NCBI GenBank assembly: GCA_900545215.1
Contig: UQXW01000006.1
Coordinates: 1 to 56,700 of the forward strand
Direction: 5' to 3'
From: an uncultured Bacteroidota bacterium
GTDB taxonomy: Bacteria > Bacteroidota > Bacteroidia > Bacteroidales > P3
Length of the DNA stretch: 56,700 nt
Part shown: positions 16,492-24,862 of the stretch, in pieces
Layout: every line of letters begins with the position of its first letter
Numbering within the stretch: position 1 is the stretch's first letter
The notes under the pieces: model-generated
Told to the model about the DNA's origin: nothing
Databases searched by the model: none
The model's input: only the letters and a program-made list of their open reading frames with translations
Translations under genes and position numbers: made by a program

Positions 16492-16701
16492 GAAAAAGCC
16501 AAATATATTTCTCTTGTATTTCCTATGTGGTTAAATATCAATACGTAAACATCAGAAAAAATCTCAAATGCCACTTCTGTTTTTCCCTTTCGGTGTTTTT
16601 GTAAGCCGTTTTCGGCAAACATTTCGCGGAATAAACCAAAAATCTATCATAACCAGCCGGTCGGTTTTCCTTGCCGTCAAATCGACCGAGCCGAAAGACA
16701 A

Positions 16702-16730
16702 AAGCCGAAGAGCAAACCCCTCTTCGGCTT
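16702..16730 (-). terminator. Probable terminator of the T9SS cargo gene
   Basis: An 11-bp perfect stem (AAGCCGAAGAG, 16702-16712, with CTCTTCGGCTT, 16720-16730) has a 7-nt loop. The minus-strand tail (TTTGTCTTTC) is only moderately T-rich. It lies 22 nt past the stop codon. Confidence 0.7.
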
Positions 16731-16752
16731 CCGAACAGAAGAGAAAACAATT

Positions 16753-17925
16753 TTATTGCTTCAATACCTTCTTCTCCATAATCCCTTTTACGGTCTGTAT
16801 CCTCATAATATAGTTACCGGCAGGCAGACCTCTCAAATTCATCACCGCTTCATGACATTGTCTTTCCTGTCTGATGACACACTTGCCCATCATATCGAAC
16901 AACTCCAAGTATTCAATCTTGAAATTGCTTTGTATCACGACCTCGTCATGAGCAGGATTGGGATAAACGCTGCAAGTACTTTCCAAATCCGTCGCTTGCA
17001 AAATATCGGAAGAAGCCGAAGAAGGCACGACAATGATAGGATTAAAATTCAAAGTGGATTTATGAACAGTGTAATACACCGTGTCATCGACAAATCGCTT
17101 CCACACACCCATTCGTTTGAACCAAGGACTCTCCGAACCCTGACAACCGATTATCGTATCCTGCCACAAAGTATCGCATATACTGAAAGTAGCATTGTAC
17201 ATCAGATAAGGGAAACCTATATAACCATCATTCACTTCAGACCTGCACGCAGAATCCTGAATGTTGACGTACGTCTCGCCCACTATAAAGAAATCTCTTT
17301 CACTTACGGCATTGTCGAAGAAATAATAACCCATACCTTTTCTTGTAGCTCCCTGCTGAGCCGCAGGATAAGCCACCGCAGATGCAAGAGGACTGAAATC
17401 GTATTTCTCCGTTGTTATGTAAAACTTCTTGTCAGGGTAAATAATATCTCCAATCACCTGAGCTGCCACACCGATTACCGTTACAACGGAGTCGAAATGG
17501 AAAGGCTGAGCATACGCCTCCGCCCAGTAACTGTTTCTTCCGAAGAAAGAACCCGACAAATCTCTCGGACCGTATGTAACAGGACACTCATGAATGGAAT
17601 CATAGAAAGAAACAGAAGGTTTTGTATGCCTCACCATCTCAAGATAATACCCTTCCATTGTTCCCCAAGGAAGATGACTGTCAGGAATTCTGTAATCCCA
17701 TGCATTCATGCTGCAACTCTGATAATCCGGGTGGTGGAACAATACCACGGTGTCATATTGCGTAACAACCAAAGTGTCATCTCCCACTTGCGTTATAATT
17801 TGCGGGAGTTGCGAATACGCAGTCAAACAAACGACTGCCAAAACCAAAAATGTGAATAACCTTTTTGGCAGATACGCAACTGTTCGTTCATTTGCCAAAA
17901 CCAAAAGTGTAATCAATTTTTTCAT
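16753..17925 (-). CDS. Secreted protein with T9SS type A sorting domain, unknown function
   Basis: The 390-residue product has an N-terminal export signal and a C-terminal type A sorting domain (about 315-390: CSVYPNPAHDEVVI at the start, LRGLPAGNYIMRI near the end), so it should be a type IX secretion cargo. The middle (about 40-310) is a beta-rich domain with several cysteines (CSMNAWDYR, IHECPV, SACRSEV) that I do not recognise. Similar modules occur in uncharacterised Bacteroidales surface proteins. The signal region is odd. Residues 1-11 (MKKLITLLVLA) are followed by a second signal-like segment (PKRLFTFLVLAVVCLTAYSQ), and the DNA shows an imperfect direct repeat 57 bp apart, so the signal peptide coding region seems to have duplicated in frame. 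No ATG starts the second copy, so 17925 remains the best start. Confidence 0.8.
   Translation of the reverse strand: MKKLITLLVLANERTVAYLPKRLFTFLVLAVVCLTAYSQLPQIITQVGDDTLVVTQYDTVVLFHHPDYQSCSMNAWDYRIPDSHLPWGTMEGYYLEMVRHTKPSVSFYDSIHECPVTYGPRDLSGSFFGRNSYWAEAYAQPFHFDSVVTVIGVAAQVIGDIIYPDKKFYITTEKYDFSPLASAVAYPAAQQGATRKGMGYYFFDNAVSERDFFIVGETYVNIQDSACRSEVNDGYIGFPYLMYNATFSICDTLWQDTIIGCQGSESPWFKRMGVWKRFVDDTVYYTVHKSTLNFNPIIVVPSSASSDILQATDLESTCSVYPNPAHDEVVIQSNFKIEYLELFDMMGKCVIRQERQCHEAVMNLRGLPAGNYIMRIQTVKGIMEKKVLKQ
17836..17916 (-). repeat. In-frame direct repeat in the signal-peptide coding region
   Basis: Segments 17836-17859 and 17893-17916 share 20 of 24 bases (both begin TGCCAAAACCAAAA on the plus strand) and lie 57 bp, or 19 codons, apart. 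The repeat makes a tandem double signal peptide in the T9SS cargo protein. Confidence 0.7.
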
Positions 17926-18095
17926 TCTTCGGATTTTTTGTGATTAAATATTATTTTCAATTCGGTGTATTCGGCTTGTCGCAGTGTTCAAAACAATTCG
18001 GCAAGCCCGAAACTGCTCAAATTGTTTTTACCTATAAGGTTTATGAAATCGGAAGAATAACAAGTCGTTTTCATATTAACTCATGTTTGATAGTG

Positions 18096-18103
18096 CAAAT
18101 ATA
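18096..18103 (-). promoter_or_regulatory. Possible -7 box of the T9SS cargo gene
   Basis: The minus strand reads TATATTTG, matching TAnnTTTG. No TTTG lies at 19-21 nt. Use of this box would give a leader of about 165 nt carrying the stem-loop near 17970-18011. Confidence 0.35.
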
Positions 18104-18172
18104 TACATTGTTCCCGAACAAAGAAAGCAAAATTGCATCTTTAACATTATTTATGACCATTTCGGAGTGCTT

Positions 18173-18290
18173 AAAACGCCGTTTGGAAATGCTTTTGTTT
18201 GTCAGCACTTTGGCGAAACGCCGAAAGAATTTTCTGAAACGGCGGAAAAATTTTTTCTTCCGCCGTTTTATTTTCGTGAATCGGCGTTCT
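18173..18290. repeat. Dispersed palindromic repeat, copy 1
   Basis: The outer boxes are AACGCCGTTTGG at the left and ATCGGCGTT at the right. Between them lie the family core CGCCGAAAGAATTTTC (from 18219) and a 10-bp perfect hairpin AACGGCGGAA/TTCCGCCGTT (18238-18247 with 18258-18267). It is noncoding and intergenic, and shares core and boxes with the copies at 24616, 32232, 43704, 49025 and 56653. Confidence 0.8.
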
Positions 18291-18449
18291 GGTAAACAGG
18301 TCTCTTCGTTTTGAAGCGTCGATGGCTGTTTCCACGGTTTAAGACGGCAAAATAATATGGAAAATTCGGAAGAAATATTGTTTCGATTTCGGTTTTCATC
18401 GATTGGAAACAATTATTCGTTGTTGTGTTTCGTTGTTATCGGAAAATGT

Positions 18450-18458
18450 TATCTTTGC
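18450..18458 (+). promoter_or_regulatory. Promoter -7 box of the BI-1 family gene
   Basis: TATCTTTGC, a full match to TAnnTTTGC, ends 22 nt before the ATG at 18481. The -33 region has TTTCG at about 19 nt, a partial match. Its position inside the longer open frame that begins at 18403 supports the later start. Confidence 0.6.
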
Positions 18459-18480
18459 AATCGAAATCAGAAACAATATT

Positions 18481-19191
18481 ATGGAAAACAAAAACTTCAA
18501 CATTACACAGGAAAAGCGTCGAAGCGGTGTTTTGACGATGCCGGCTTTGATGCCGAAAGTTTACATTTGGATGACGCTCGCTTTGTTAATCACAGGTTTT
18601 ACTGCCTTCGTCGTTGCATCAAGCCCGGTTTTGCTTTCTGCAATCTTCGGAAACAGATTGGTGTTCTGGGGACTGATAATAGCGGAATTGGCTTTGGTAT
18701 GGTCGATTTCGGCGAGAATAGACAGACTTTCGCTCGTTAATGCAACGATTTTGTTCGTTTTGTATTCGGTAATCAACGGTGCGACATTATCGACTATCTT
18801 TCTGGCGTACGCAGCGAGCAGCATAGCGAGTGTATTCTTCATCACGGCAGGCACTTTCGCCGCAATGACATTGGTAGGTATCGTTACGAAAAGAGATTTG
18901 AGCAATATAGGCGGTCTGTGTTTCATGTGCTTGATCGGATTGATTATTGCAACGGTTGTAAACCTCTTTTTGAAGAGCGGAACATTCGGAATGATTATCA
19001 GCTATGTAGGCGTCTTGGTCTTTGTCGGTCTTACAGCGTATGACACCAATAAGATAAAGAACGCTTTGCAAGAGGCGGACAACACAAGCGAGCATGCGGC
19101 GAAGATAGCCTTGATAGGAGCATTGTCGTTGTACCTCGACTTTATCAATATCTTCCTTTACCTGCTAAGAATCTTCGGAAACAGGGATTAA
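18481..19191 (+). CDS. Bax inhibitor-1/YccA family integral membrane protein
   Basis: The 236-residue protein has seven hydrophobic segments, starting at about residue 27 (VYIWMTLALLITGFTAFVV) and ending in a short charged tail (LRIFGNRD). The family signature lies near the end: a membrane segment with YVGVLVFVGLTAYDTNKIK, then ALSLYLDFINIFLYLLRI. The Asp residues there form the pH- and calcium-sensing pair in bacterial BsYetJ-type homologues. In E. coli, YccA modulates the membrane protease FtsH, and whether that holds here is unknown. The ATG at 18481 directly follows the promoter, so I reject the upstream ATG at 18403, which adds 26 residues. The gene stands alone, and a palindrome lies 30 nt past its stop. 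Confidence 0.9.
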   Translation: MENKNFNITQEKRRSGVLTMPALMPKVYIWMTLALLITGFTAFVVASSPVLLSAIFGNRLVFWGLIIAELALVWSISARIDRLSLVNATILFVLYSVINGATLSTIFLAYAASSIASVFFITAGTFAAMTLVGIVTKRDLSNIGGLCFMCLIGLIIATVVNLFLKSGTFGMIISYVGVLVFVGLTAYDTNKIKNALQEADNTSEHAAKIALIGALSLYLDFINIFLYLLRIFGNRD

Positions 19192-19220
19192 CACTTTGCT
19201 TCAAGAGAAATAAATCGGGT

Positions 19221-19264
19221 ATTCCTGCAAAGGTATCGGCAAATTTTGATACCTTTGCAGGAAT
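19221..19264. repeat. Perfect 17-bp inverted repeat between BI-1 and holB genes
   Basis: ATTCCTGCAAAGGTATC (19221-19237) and its exact complement (19248-19264) flank a 10-nt loop. Each arm contains TACCTTTGC on one strand, the usual -7 box in this genome. As RNA it would be a strong stem but lacks a clean T run (TTTCGGGTTTTG). It may be a terminator, a paired promoter/operator or both. Confidence 0.75.
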
Positions 19265-19320
19265 TTCGGGTTTTGTATCGCTGATATAAAAAGTCGAATG
19301 CAAAGAAATACGCAAAGAAA

Positions 19321-20487
19321 ATGCAGTTTGCACAAATCGCAGGACAGATACAGTTGAAGAACTCCTTGATTGAGGCGGTGAAAGAAAAGAGAGTGCCGCA
19401 CGCACAGTTGTTTGCCGGAGCGGCAGGCAGCGGAACGTTTGCCATGGCTTTGGCTTATGCTCAATTTGTCAGCTGCACGAACCGCCAATACAATGAATCG
19501 GCAGGCGAAAACGAGCTTCACGGAGACTCTTGCGGCAAATGTCCGTCGTGTTTGAAGTATTCCAAGCTGGCTCACCCCGATTTGCATTTCATTTTTCCGA
19601 ACACGACAACGAAAAAGGTCGATAAGAATAACGAATCCGCTCTTTTCATGGAAGAGTTTAGGGAATTCGTTTCGGAGAAAGAGGGATACATAGACGTAAA
19701 TTCATGGTTCGAGTACTTGAAAGTGGACAATAAGCAAGGCGAAATCAATGTCCGCGATGCAGCTTCGATAATTCGGGATTTGACGATGACGACCTACGAG
19801 TCGCCATACAAGATAATGATAATATGGTGTGCCGATAGGTTGCGTCATGATGCTGCTCCCAAACTCTTAAAGATACTTGAGGAACCCTACGATGGTACTT
19901 TGTTTCTCCTGATTACCGAAAACACCGAAGCCATATTGCCGACCATATTGTCGAGAACGCAGTTGGTGAAGGTGCTTCCGATTGAGGACACCTCGATTGA
20001 GCATTACCTCGTCGAGAAAAAGCACATCGCTCTGGAAAAAGCCGCAATCATGGCAGCAAATGCAGAAGGCGACCTCATAAAAGCCCTGCAATATGATGCC
20101 GAAACGAAAAAAGAATTCACGGAATCGTTCATCAAATGGACGAGAGCGGCATTTCTGTACAGGAGCAAAGCCTCCGAAATATCGCTTTGGGTCGAACAGA
20201 TTGCCAAAACGGGCAGGGAAACGCAGAAGAACTTCCTTTCCCATGCTTCGGAGTTGTTCAGGGAGTGTTTTATGTGCAATATGGGAATGCCAATCAAAGG
20301 AAGCCTGTTCGGAGATGAGGAAAGTGAGTTCAGAAACAAGTTTTCCAAATTCGTGAACGGCAACAACATAACGGCAATCTCCCGTTTGTTGGAACAAGCC
20401 CGCTACCATATCGGTCGAAACGCCAATTCCAAAATACTGTTCTTCGATTTGAGCCTGCAACTTGGCATGCAGTTGAACAAGAAGTAA
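19321..20487 (+). CDS. holB: DNA polymerase III delta' subunit (clamp-loader, DnaX-like)
   Basis: The 388-residue AAA+ protein of the clamp loader opens the sliding clamp and places it on primed DNA. Residues 1-210 carry the AAA+ core. The Walker A-like loop GAAGSGTF (33-40) has Thr39 in the place of the essential Lys, as expected of the non-hydrolysing delta' subunit. Zinc ligands are Cys52, Cys71, Cys74 and Cys77 (CGKCPSC). The sensor segment LLKILEEPYDGTLFLLITE and the SRT-like arginine finger position (LSRTQLVKV) follow, and the C-terminal helical collar (about 225-388) is divergent. It is first of a plus-strand set holB-ricT-gldH-PBP1A, 37 nt before ricT, an arrangement I associate with Bacteroidota. 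Confidence 0.9.
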   Translation: MQFAQIAGQIQLKNSLIEAVKEKRVPHAQLFAGAAGSGTFAMALAYAQFVSCTNRQYNESAGENELHGDSCGKCPSCLKYSKLAHPDLHFIFPNTTTKKVDKNNESALFMEEFREFVSEKEGYIDVNSWFEYLKVDNKQGEINVRDAASIIRDLTMTTYESPYKIMIIWCADRLRHDAAPKLLKILEEPYDGTLFLLITENTEAILPTILSRTQLVKVLPIEDTSIEHYLVEKKHIALEKAAIMAANAEGDLIKALQYDAETKKEFTESFIKWTRAAFLYRSKASEISLWVEQIAKTGRETQKNFLSHASELFRECFMCNMGMPIKGSLFGDEESEFRNKFSKFVNGNNITAISRLLEQARYHIGRNANSKILFFDLSLQLGMQLNKK

Positions 20488-20524
20488 AGAAAAGGTCATA
20501 CCAAAAGACACAATACATAAACAG

Positions 20525-21766
20525 ATGATAGAAAACACAAGCGAAAATACAGAACAAGAATCAAGCAAACAACAAGAGGAAACCCCTCAATCAAACCGTA
20601 CGGCTGCACAATCGAGTCGCAAATTTGTGGAGCAGGACGACAGAGAAGAGGTTGTGGGTTTGGAACAATTCACACACCCATATTTCGATGAAGAACTGGA
20701 CATGGGCAGAACGCATTACGAATCTAATGTATTGCTTTCGCGAGCATGCTGCCGGAAACCGGAGTGTTACAAACCCGTAAGCAAAATGGAGCGGGACAGT
20801 TGCTCCAAATTGAACGTCCACAACTGGATGGAACACATACATACGCCGTCAAACACAGGAGAATGCAACGTTGTGGAGGTCAGATTCAAGAATTCGAGGA
20901 AAGATTTCTATCGTTTGCCGGAAGGATTGGAGATTTGCGAGGGAGACATTGTGGCAGTGGAAGGAACGCCGGGGCATGATATAGGAATAGTTACCCTGAA
21001 AGGCGAGTTGTGCCGCATTCAGATGAAGAAGAAAAAGGTGGAAAACGGCGATAACATCAAGAAACTCTACCGCAGAGCAAAGGTTACGGACATAGAAAAG
21101 TGGTTGCAGTCCATCGAAAAGGAAGATGGCATGATTTTCGAGACCAGACGCTTGGCAGGCAGCCTCGATTTGAAAATGAAAGTGAACGATGTGGAATTTC
21201 AAGGCGACGGAACCAAAGCCATATTCTACTATACGGCAGACGACAGAGTGGATTTCCGTCAACTCATCAAGTCATTGGCAGAGGAATTCCGCATAAGGAT
21301 AGAGATGAAACAAATAGGAGCAAGGCAGGAAGCAGGTCGCCTCGGAGGCATAGGCACATGTGGCAGAGAATTATGCTGCAGTACATGGCTGAACTCCTTT
21401 CATTCGGTATCCACTTCGGTTGCCAAGACACAGCAACTATTTCCCAATCCTCAGAAACTTGCAGGGCAATGCGGCAAACTTAAATGCTGTTTGAACTATG
21501 AGTATGACGTTTATGTAGATGCCTTGAAGTCGTTTCCGGAACAAGGAGTGGCATTGGAGACAAAGAAAGGCAAAGCGATATATCACAAAACCGATGTATT
21601 CAAACGCCTGATGTGGTATTCGTATCAAAACTCTCCCGAACTGATACCGCTATCCGTCAATTCCGTAAAGAAAATAATCCAAGACAACAAGCGGAATATA
21701 CTGCCCGATGACATAGAATCCTTTGCCGAAAAGAACAAAGACAACAAATCCGACGCACAAAGATGA
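20525..21766 (+). CDS. ricT: PSP1-domain protein, RicT/YaaT family
   Basis: This 413-residue cytosolic protein has a Gln/Glu-rich low-complexity start (1-45). The PSP1 core (about 90-330) contains the cysteine motifs of the family: RACCRKPECY near 75, CGRELCC near 282, and CGKLKCCLNYEYDVY near 320. In Bacillus, RicT is part of the Y-complex, an iron-sulfur-associated partner of RNase Y in mRNA processing. The role in Bacteroidota is not known to me. An extended charged C-terminal tail (about 370-413) is not part of the core. The stop overlaps gldH by 4 nt, so translation of GldH is probably coupled. The name rests on cysteine motifs and domain order, which are strong. Confidence 0.88.
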   Translation: MIENTSENTEQESSKQQEETPQSNRTAAQSSRKFVEQDDREEVVGLEQFTHPYFDEELDMGRTHYESNVLLSRACCRKPECYKPVSKMERDSCSKLNVHNWMEHIHTPSNTGECNVVEVRFKNSRKDFYRLPEGLEICEGDIVAVEGTPGHDIGIVTLKGELCRIQMKKKKVENGDNIKKLYRRAKVTDIEKWLQSIEKEDGMIFETRRLAGSLDLKMKVNDVEFQGDGTKAIFYYTADDRVDFRQLIKSLAEEFRIRIEMKQIGARQEAGRLGGIGTCGRELCCSTWLNSFHSVSTSVAKTQQLFPNPQKLAGQCGKLKCCLNYEYDVYVDALKSFPEQGVALETKKGKAIYHKTDVFKRLMWYSYQNSPELIPLSVNSVKKIIQDNKRNILPDDIESFAEKNKDNKSDAQR

Positions 21767-22275
21767 AATCGAATGCCAATTTCCTGAAATCGAAACCGCA
21801 TTCCGGAGCATTGAAACTCTTTGTCATTATTCCGTTGCTGGTATTCCTGTTTGCATCATGCAACAGCAACGTCGTATATGACGAAAACAAAACCGTAGAT
21901 TCCGAATCGTGGAAAGCAGATGACAAAATCTTCTATGAATTTGACGTAAAGAACACTTCAAACAAGTATAAAATGGCACTGAATGTGCGGAACACCACTG
22001 ACTATCCCTATAACAACATATACTTTTTCATGAAGACCATATTGCCTGACGGAAGCATTACACGGACAGACACGATAGAATGCTACCTTGCCTATCCCGA
22101 CGGAACGTGGAAGGGCAAAGGCAGTTTCGATGTGAAGGATAATCGCTTTTGGATAGCAAAGAACGTGGAGTTCAAGCAGAAAGGCAGGTACGTCTTTGAA
22201 ATTTACCAAGCCACGAGCGACAGTTCGCTCGTCGGAATAAGAGATGTGGGCTTGCACATAGAGTATCAGGATTAA
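21763..22275 (+). CDS. gldH: Gliding motility/T9SS-associated lipoprotein GldH
   Basis: The 170-residue lipoprotein has a hydrophobic signal ending in FLFASC, with lipidated Cys33 expected. GldH is one of the Gld lipoproteins needed for gliding in Flavobacterium. It is retained in non-gliding Bacteroidota that have type IX secretion, which fits the several sorting domains in this window. The mature part is a beta-sandwich-like domain with family features: the conserved start YDENKTV, FYEFDVKNTS, NVRNTTDYPYNNIYFF, and the ending DVGLHIEY. It overlaps ricT by 4 nt and precedes PBP1A by 24 nt, the usual neighbourhood of gldH. Confidence 0.92.
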   Translation: MKSNANFLKSKPHSGALKLFVIIPLLVFLFASCNSNVVYDENKTVDSESWKADDKIFYEFDVKNTSNKYKMALNVRNTTDYPYNNIYFFMKTILPDGSITRTDTIECYLAYPDGTWKGKGSFDVKDNRFWIAKNVEFKQKGRYVFEIYQATSDSSLVGIRDVGLHIEYQD

Positions 22276-22299
22276 GCAAAACAAGAAAGCAGAAAACAA

Positions 22300-24567
22300 A
22301 TGCAGAATAAGAAACCCTTGAAGAAGCAACAACAGAACAACGACAACAAAAGGTATGTCAGAATCATGTGGGTGAGTTACCTTTGCGTCCTGTTTCTGAT
22401 AGCAATCTTCTTTACGATGTTATCTTTCGGCTGGTTGGGATTTATGCCTACCTTCGAGGAATTGGAGAACCCGAAAGCCAATCTTGCCACCGAGGTATAT
22501 GCGGATTCGGGAGAACTGTTGGGTTATATCGGAATACAGAATCGTTCCAACGTCAACTACAAAGACATCTCTCCGAATATGATAAACGCACTCATAGCAA
22601 CCGAAGACGCAAGATTCAGGGAACATTCAGGAATAGATGCCCGCTCCTTGTTCAGGGTATTGACCAAAACAATATTGGGAGGCCACAAAAGTTCGGGTGG
22701 AGGAAGCACACTGACGCAACAATTAGCCAAAAATCTTTTCCCGAGAGAGAAGAAGTCGGCTGTCGGCACGGTTTACGCCAAACTGAAAGAGTGGATAGTC
22801 GCAATCAAGTTGGAGAGGAATTACTCCAAGGACGAAATCCTTTCCATGTATCTCAATACTGTGGATTACGGAAGCAACGCTTTCGGAATCAAAGCGGCCT
22901 CCCATACTTTCTTTACCAAACTTCCCTCGGAACTGGAAGTCGAAGAAGCAGCCGTTTTGGTAGGATTACTGAAAGCTCCGACCACATACAACCCCGTGAG
23001 AAACCCTGAGAACGCTTTGAAAAGAAGAAACACCGTATTGTCTCAAATGGAGAAGTACGGCTATCTTACTCCCGAACAACTGGAAGCCAAATCCGCACAA
23101 CCCATAAAGCTCAAATACAATCCGCAGGCTCATGATGAAGGTATTGCAACCTATTTTCGCGAAATGCTTCGCAACTATATGAAAGATTGGTGCAAGACGC
23201 ACTACAAGCCTAACGGCGACCAATACGACGTACACAAAGACGGATTGAGAATATACACCACAATCAACTACCAGATGCAGAAAAACGCCGAAGATGCGGT
23301 GAAGGAACATTTCAAGTATCTGCAAAACGAATTTTTCAAACACACGAAAGGCTATCGTGATGCACCGTTCACAGGCATAAGCAGGGCAGATATAGAAAAA
23401 TATTACCTGCAAGCGATGAAAAATTCCGACCGTTACAGAGATTTGAAAGAAGAAGGCTTGAGCGATAAAGAAATAAAAGCCAACTTCGAGCAGAAAACCA
23501 AGATGAGAGTCTTCACTTGGAACGGCGATAAAGACACCGTGATGTCCCCATGGGACAGTCTGCGATATTATAAGCACTTCCTGAACACAGGAATGGTCAG
23601 CATAGAACCGCAAACAGGTCATATCAAAGTCTATGTCGGCGGAATAAACTACAAGCACTTCAAATTCGACAATGCAAAGCTCGGTCGCCGTCAGGTAGGC
23701 TCCACATTCAAACCATACGTCTATGCCGCAGCCATGAAAGACAGCGACCTGTCTCCATGCTTCGAGATTTCCAACACCCCCGTAACCTTTGAAGATTACG
23801 ATAATTGGACACCGAAGAACTCCAACAAAGCAAGAGAAGGAGAAATGGTCTCCTTGAAATGGGCGTTGGCAAACTCTGTGAACTTTGTCTCCGCCGCACT
23901 GATAAAAGACTACACCACGCCGCAATCCGTCGTCAACCTCGTCAAACAAATGGGTATCACCACCCCCATGCCTGCCGTCCCTTCCATCTGTCTCGGCACA
24001 GCCGACCTCTCGGTCATGGAAATGGCAGAAGCAATGGCAACATTCGCCAACAAGGGAGTGCATAAAAATCCTATATTCATAACGAAAATATGCGACAACA
24101 AAGGCATGGTCTTGGAGGTCTTCAACACAAAAAGCAACGCCGCCTTGGATGAAGAAACCGCATACCTCGTTTTGGAACTCATGAAAGGCGTTGTGGATAG
24201 CGGAACGGGAGCAAGGCTGAGATATAAATACGGATTACGCAGCACCATAGCCGGCAAGACGGGAACAACCGACAACAACTCCGACGGTTGGTTCATCGGC
24301 ATAAACCCAAAACTCGCAACAGCCGTATGGGTCGGCGGAGAACTTCGCAGCATACACTTCCGCAGCACCGCCCTCGGTCAGGGAGCCTCCATGGCATTGC
24401 CTGTCTATGGACTGTTCATGCAGAAATGCGAGAAAAATCCCAAACTCAACTTCTACAAAGGCGATTTCGACCGTCCGCCTTCCTTGGAAATAGATATGGA
24501 TTGCAGCAACTACGTACAGGAACTGCAACAAGGCACCGTCAGCGACGAATACACCAAAGATTGGTAA
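22300..24567 (+). CDS. Bifunctional class A penicillin-binding protein (PBP1A)
   Basis: This 755-residue inner-membrane enzyme polymerises lipid II and cross-links peptidoglycan. A short cytoplasmic tail rich in Lys and Gln (1-20) leads to one membrane segment (about 22-46). The GT51 glycosyltransferase domain has catalytic Glu102 (TEDARFREHSG), GGSTLTQQLAKN (134-145) and RNYSKDEILSMYLN (173-186). The transpeptidase domain has nucleophile Ser468 in STFK, an SVN motif near 526, and KTGT from Lys653. A stretch between the domains (about 340-425) is rich in charged residues. The start lies 24 nt after gldH, so it is the last gene of holB-ricT-gldH-PBP1A. A dispersed repeat copy follows the stop. 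All key residues are present. Confidence 0.96.
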   Translation: MQNKKPLKKQQQNNDNKRYVRIMWVSYLCVLFLIAIFFTMLSFGWLGFMPTFEELENPKANLATEVYADSGELLGYIGIQNRSNVNYKDISPNMINALIATEDARFREHSGIDARSLFRVLTKTILGGHKSSGGGSTLTQQLAKNLFPREKKSAVGTVYAKLKEWIVAIKLERNYSKDEILSMYLNTVDYGSNAFGIKAASHTFFTKLPSELEVEEAAVLVGLLKAPTTYNPVRNPENALKRRNTVLSQMEKYGYLTPEQLEAKSAQPIKLKYNPQAHDEGIATYFREMLRNYMKDWCKTHYKPNGDQYDVHKDGLRIYTTINYQMQKNAEDAVKEHFKYLQNEFFKHTKGYRDAPFTGISRADIEKYYLQAMKNSDRYRDLKEEGLSDKEIKANFEQKTKMRVFTWNGDKDTVMSPWDSLRYYKHFLNTGMVSIEPQTGHIKVYVGGINYKHFKFDNAKLGRRQVGSTFKPYVYAAAMKDSDLSPCFEISNTPVTFEDYDNWTPKNSNKAREGEMVSLKWALANSVNFVSAALIKDYTTPQSVVNLVKQMGITTPMPAVPSICLGTADLSVMEMAEAMATFANKGVHKNPIFITKICDNKGMVLEVFNTKSNAALDEETAYLVLELMKGVVDSGTGARLRYKYGLRSTIAGKTGTTDNNSDGWFIGINPKLATAVWVGGELRSIHFRSTALGQGASMALPVYGLFMQKCEKNPKLNFYKGDFDRPPSLEIDMDCSNYVQELQQGTVSDEYTKDW

Positions 24568-24615
24568 GCCGTTTGCTACGGCAATAACAAACATCATAAA
24601 AATCGAATGATGTTC

Positions 24616-24722
24616 CAAAACGGCATTTCGCCGATTTGTGAATATTAAACCGCCGAAAGAATTTCTTGAATCGCCGTTTTACGAAATTCTTTCGGCGTTT
24701 CATTTTTTGCGAACGGCGTTTG
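24616..24722. repeat. Dispersed palindromic repeat, copy 2
   Basis: This is the most symmetric copy: CGCCGAAAGAATTTC (24651-24665) is repeated exactly inverted at 24683-24697. Outer boxes AAAACGGCATT at the left and GAACGGCGTTTGG at the right flank it. It fills most of the 295-bp gap between the PBP1A stop and the TonB receptor start, and may also terminate PBP1A transcription. Confidence 0.85.
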
Positions 24723-24836
24723 GCTGCGAGGGTATGGCGATGTGGTGCGTAGAGGTGGCGATAAGAAATGAGGAATAAATGGTACGTAGTCTTGCTTTTT
24801 TGCTTTCTGCATTGCCGATGGTTCGGAGATTTTGCC

Positions 24837-24845
24837 TAAATTTGC
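24837..24845 (+). promoter_or_regulatory. Probable -7 box of the TonB receptor operon
   Basis: TAAATTTGC matches TAnnTTTGC. ATTG stands 22 nt upstream as a poor -33 element. If it is used, translation cannot begin at the ATG codons at 24779 or 24818, which supports the TTG start at 24863. Confidence 0.45.
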
Positions 24846-24862
24846 TGTCAAAAACACAGGGC

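Larger units (their letters stand above)
16316..16752. other. Gene-free stretch between beta-propeller and T9SS cargo genes
   Basis: It holds the beta-propeller promoter (16461-16491, minus) with its leader and the terminator of the upstream T9SS gene (16702-16730, minus). The rest (about 16500-16700) shows no gene or repeat that I can support. Confidence 0.7.
17926..18480. other. 555-bp gene-free region between divergent genes
   Basis: It contains a stem-loop (about 17970-18011, GGCTTG/CAAGCC) in the leader of the minus-strand T9SS gene, a minus-strand TATATTTG box at 18096-18103, a copy of the dispersed palindromic repeat (18173-18290), and the plus-strand promoter of the BI-1 gene (18450). 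Open frames here translate the repeat into Arg/Lys/Phe-rich sequence and are not credible genes. Confidence 0.7.

Noticed and set aside
16756..17859. 367-residue open frame opposite the T9SS cargo gene
   Set aside because: The minus strand codes for a protein with signal and sorting domain, while this frame has His/Arg-rich sequence without any motif.
22966..24063. 365-residue open frame opposite PBP1A
   Set aside because: It is rich in Cys, His and Gly without any known pattern, and PBP1A motifs occupy the other strand.
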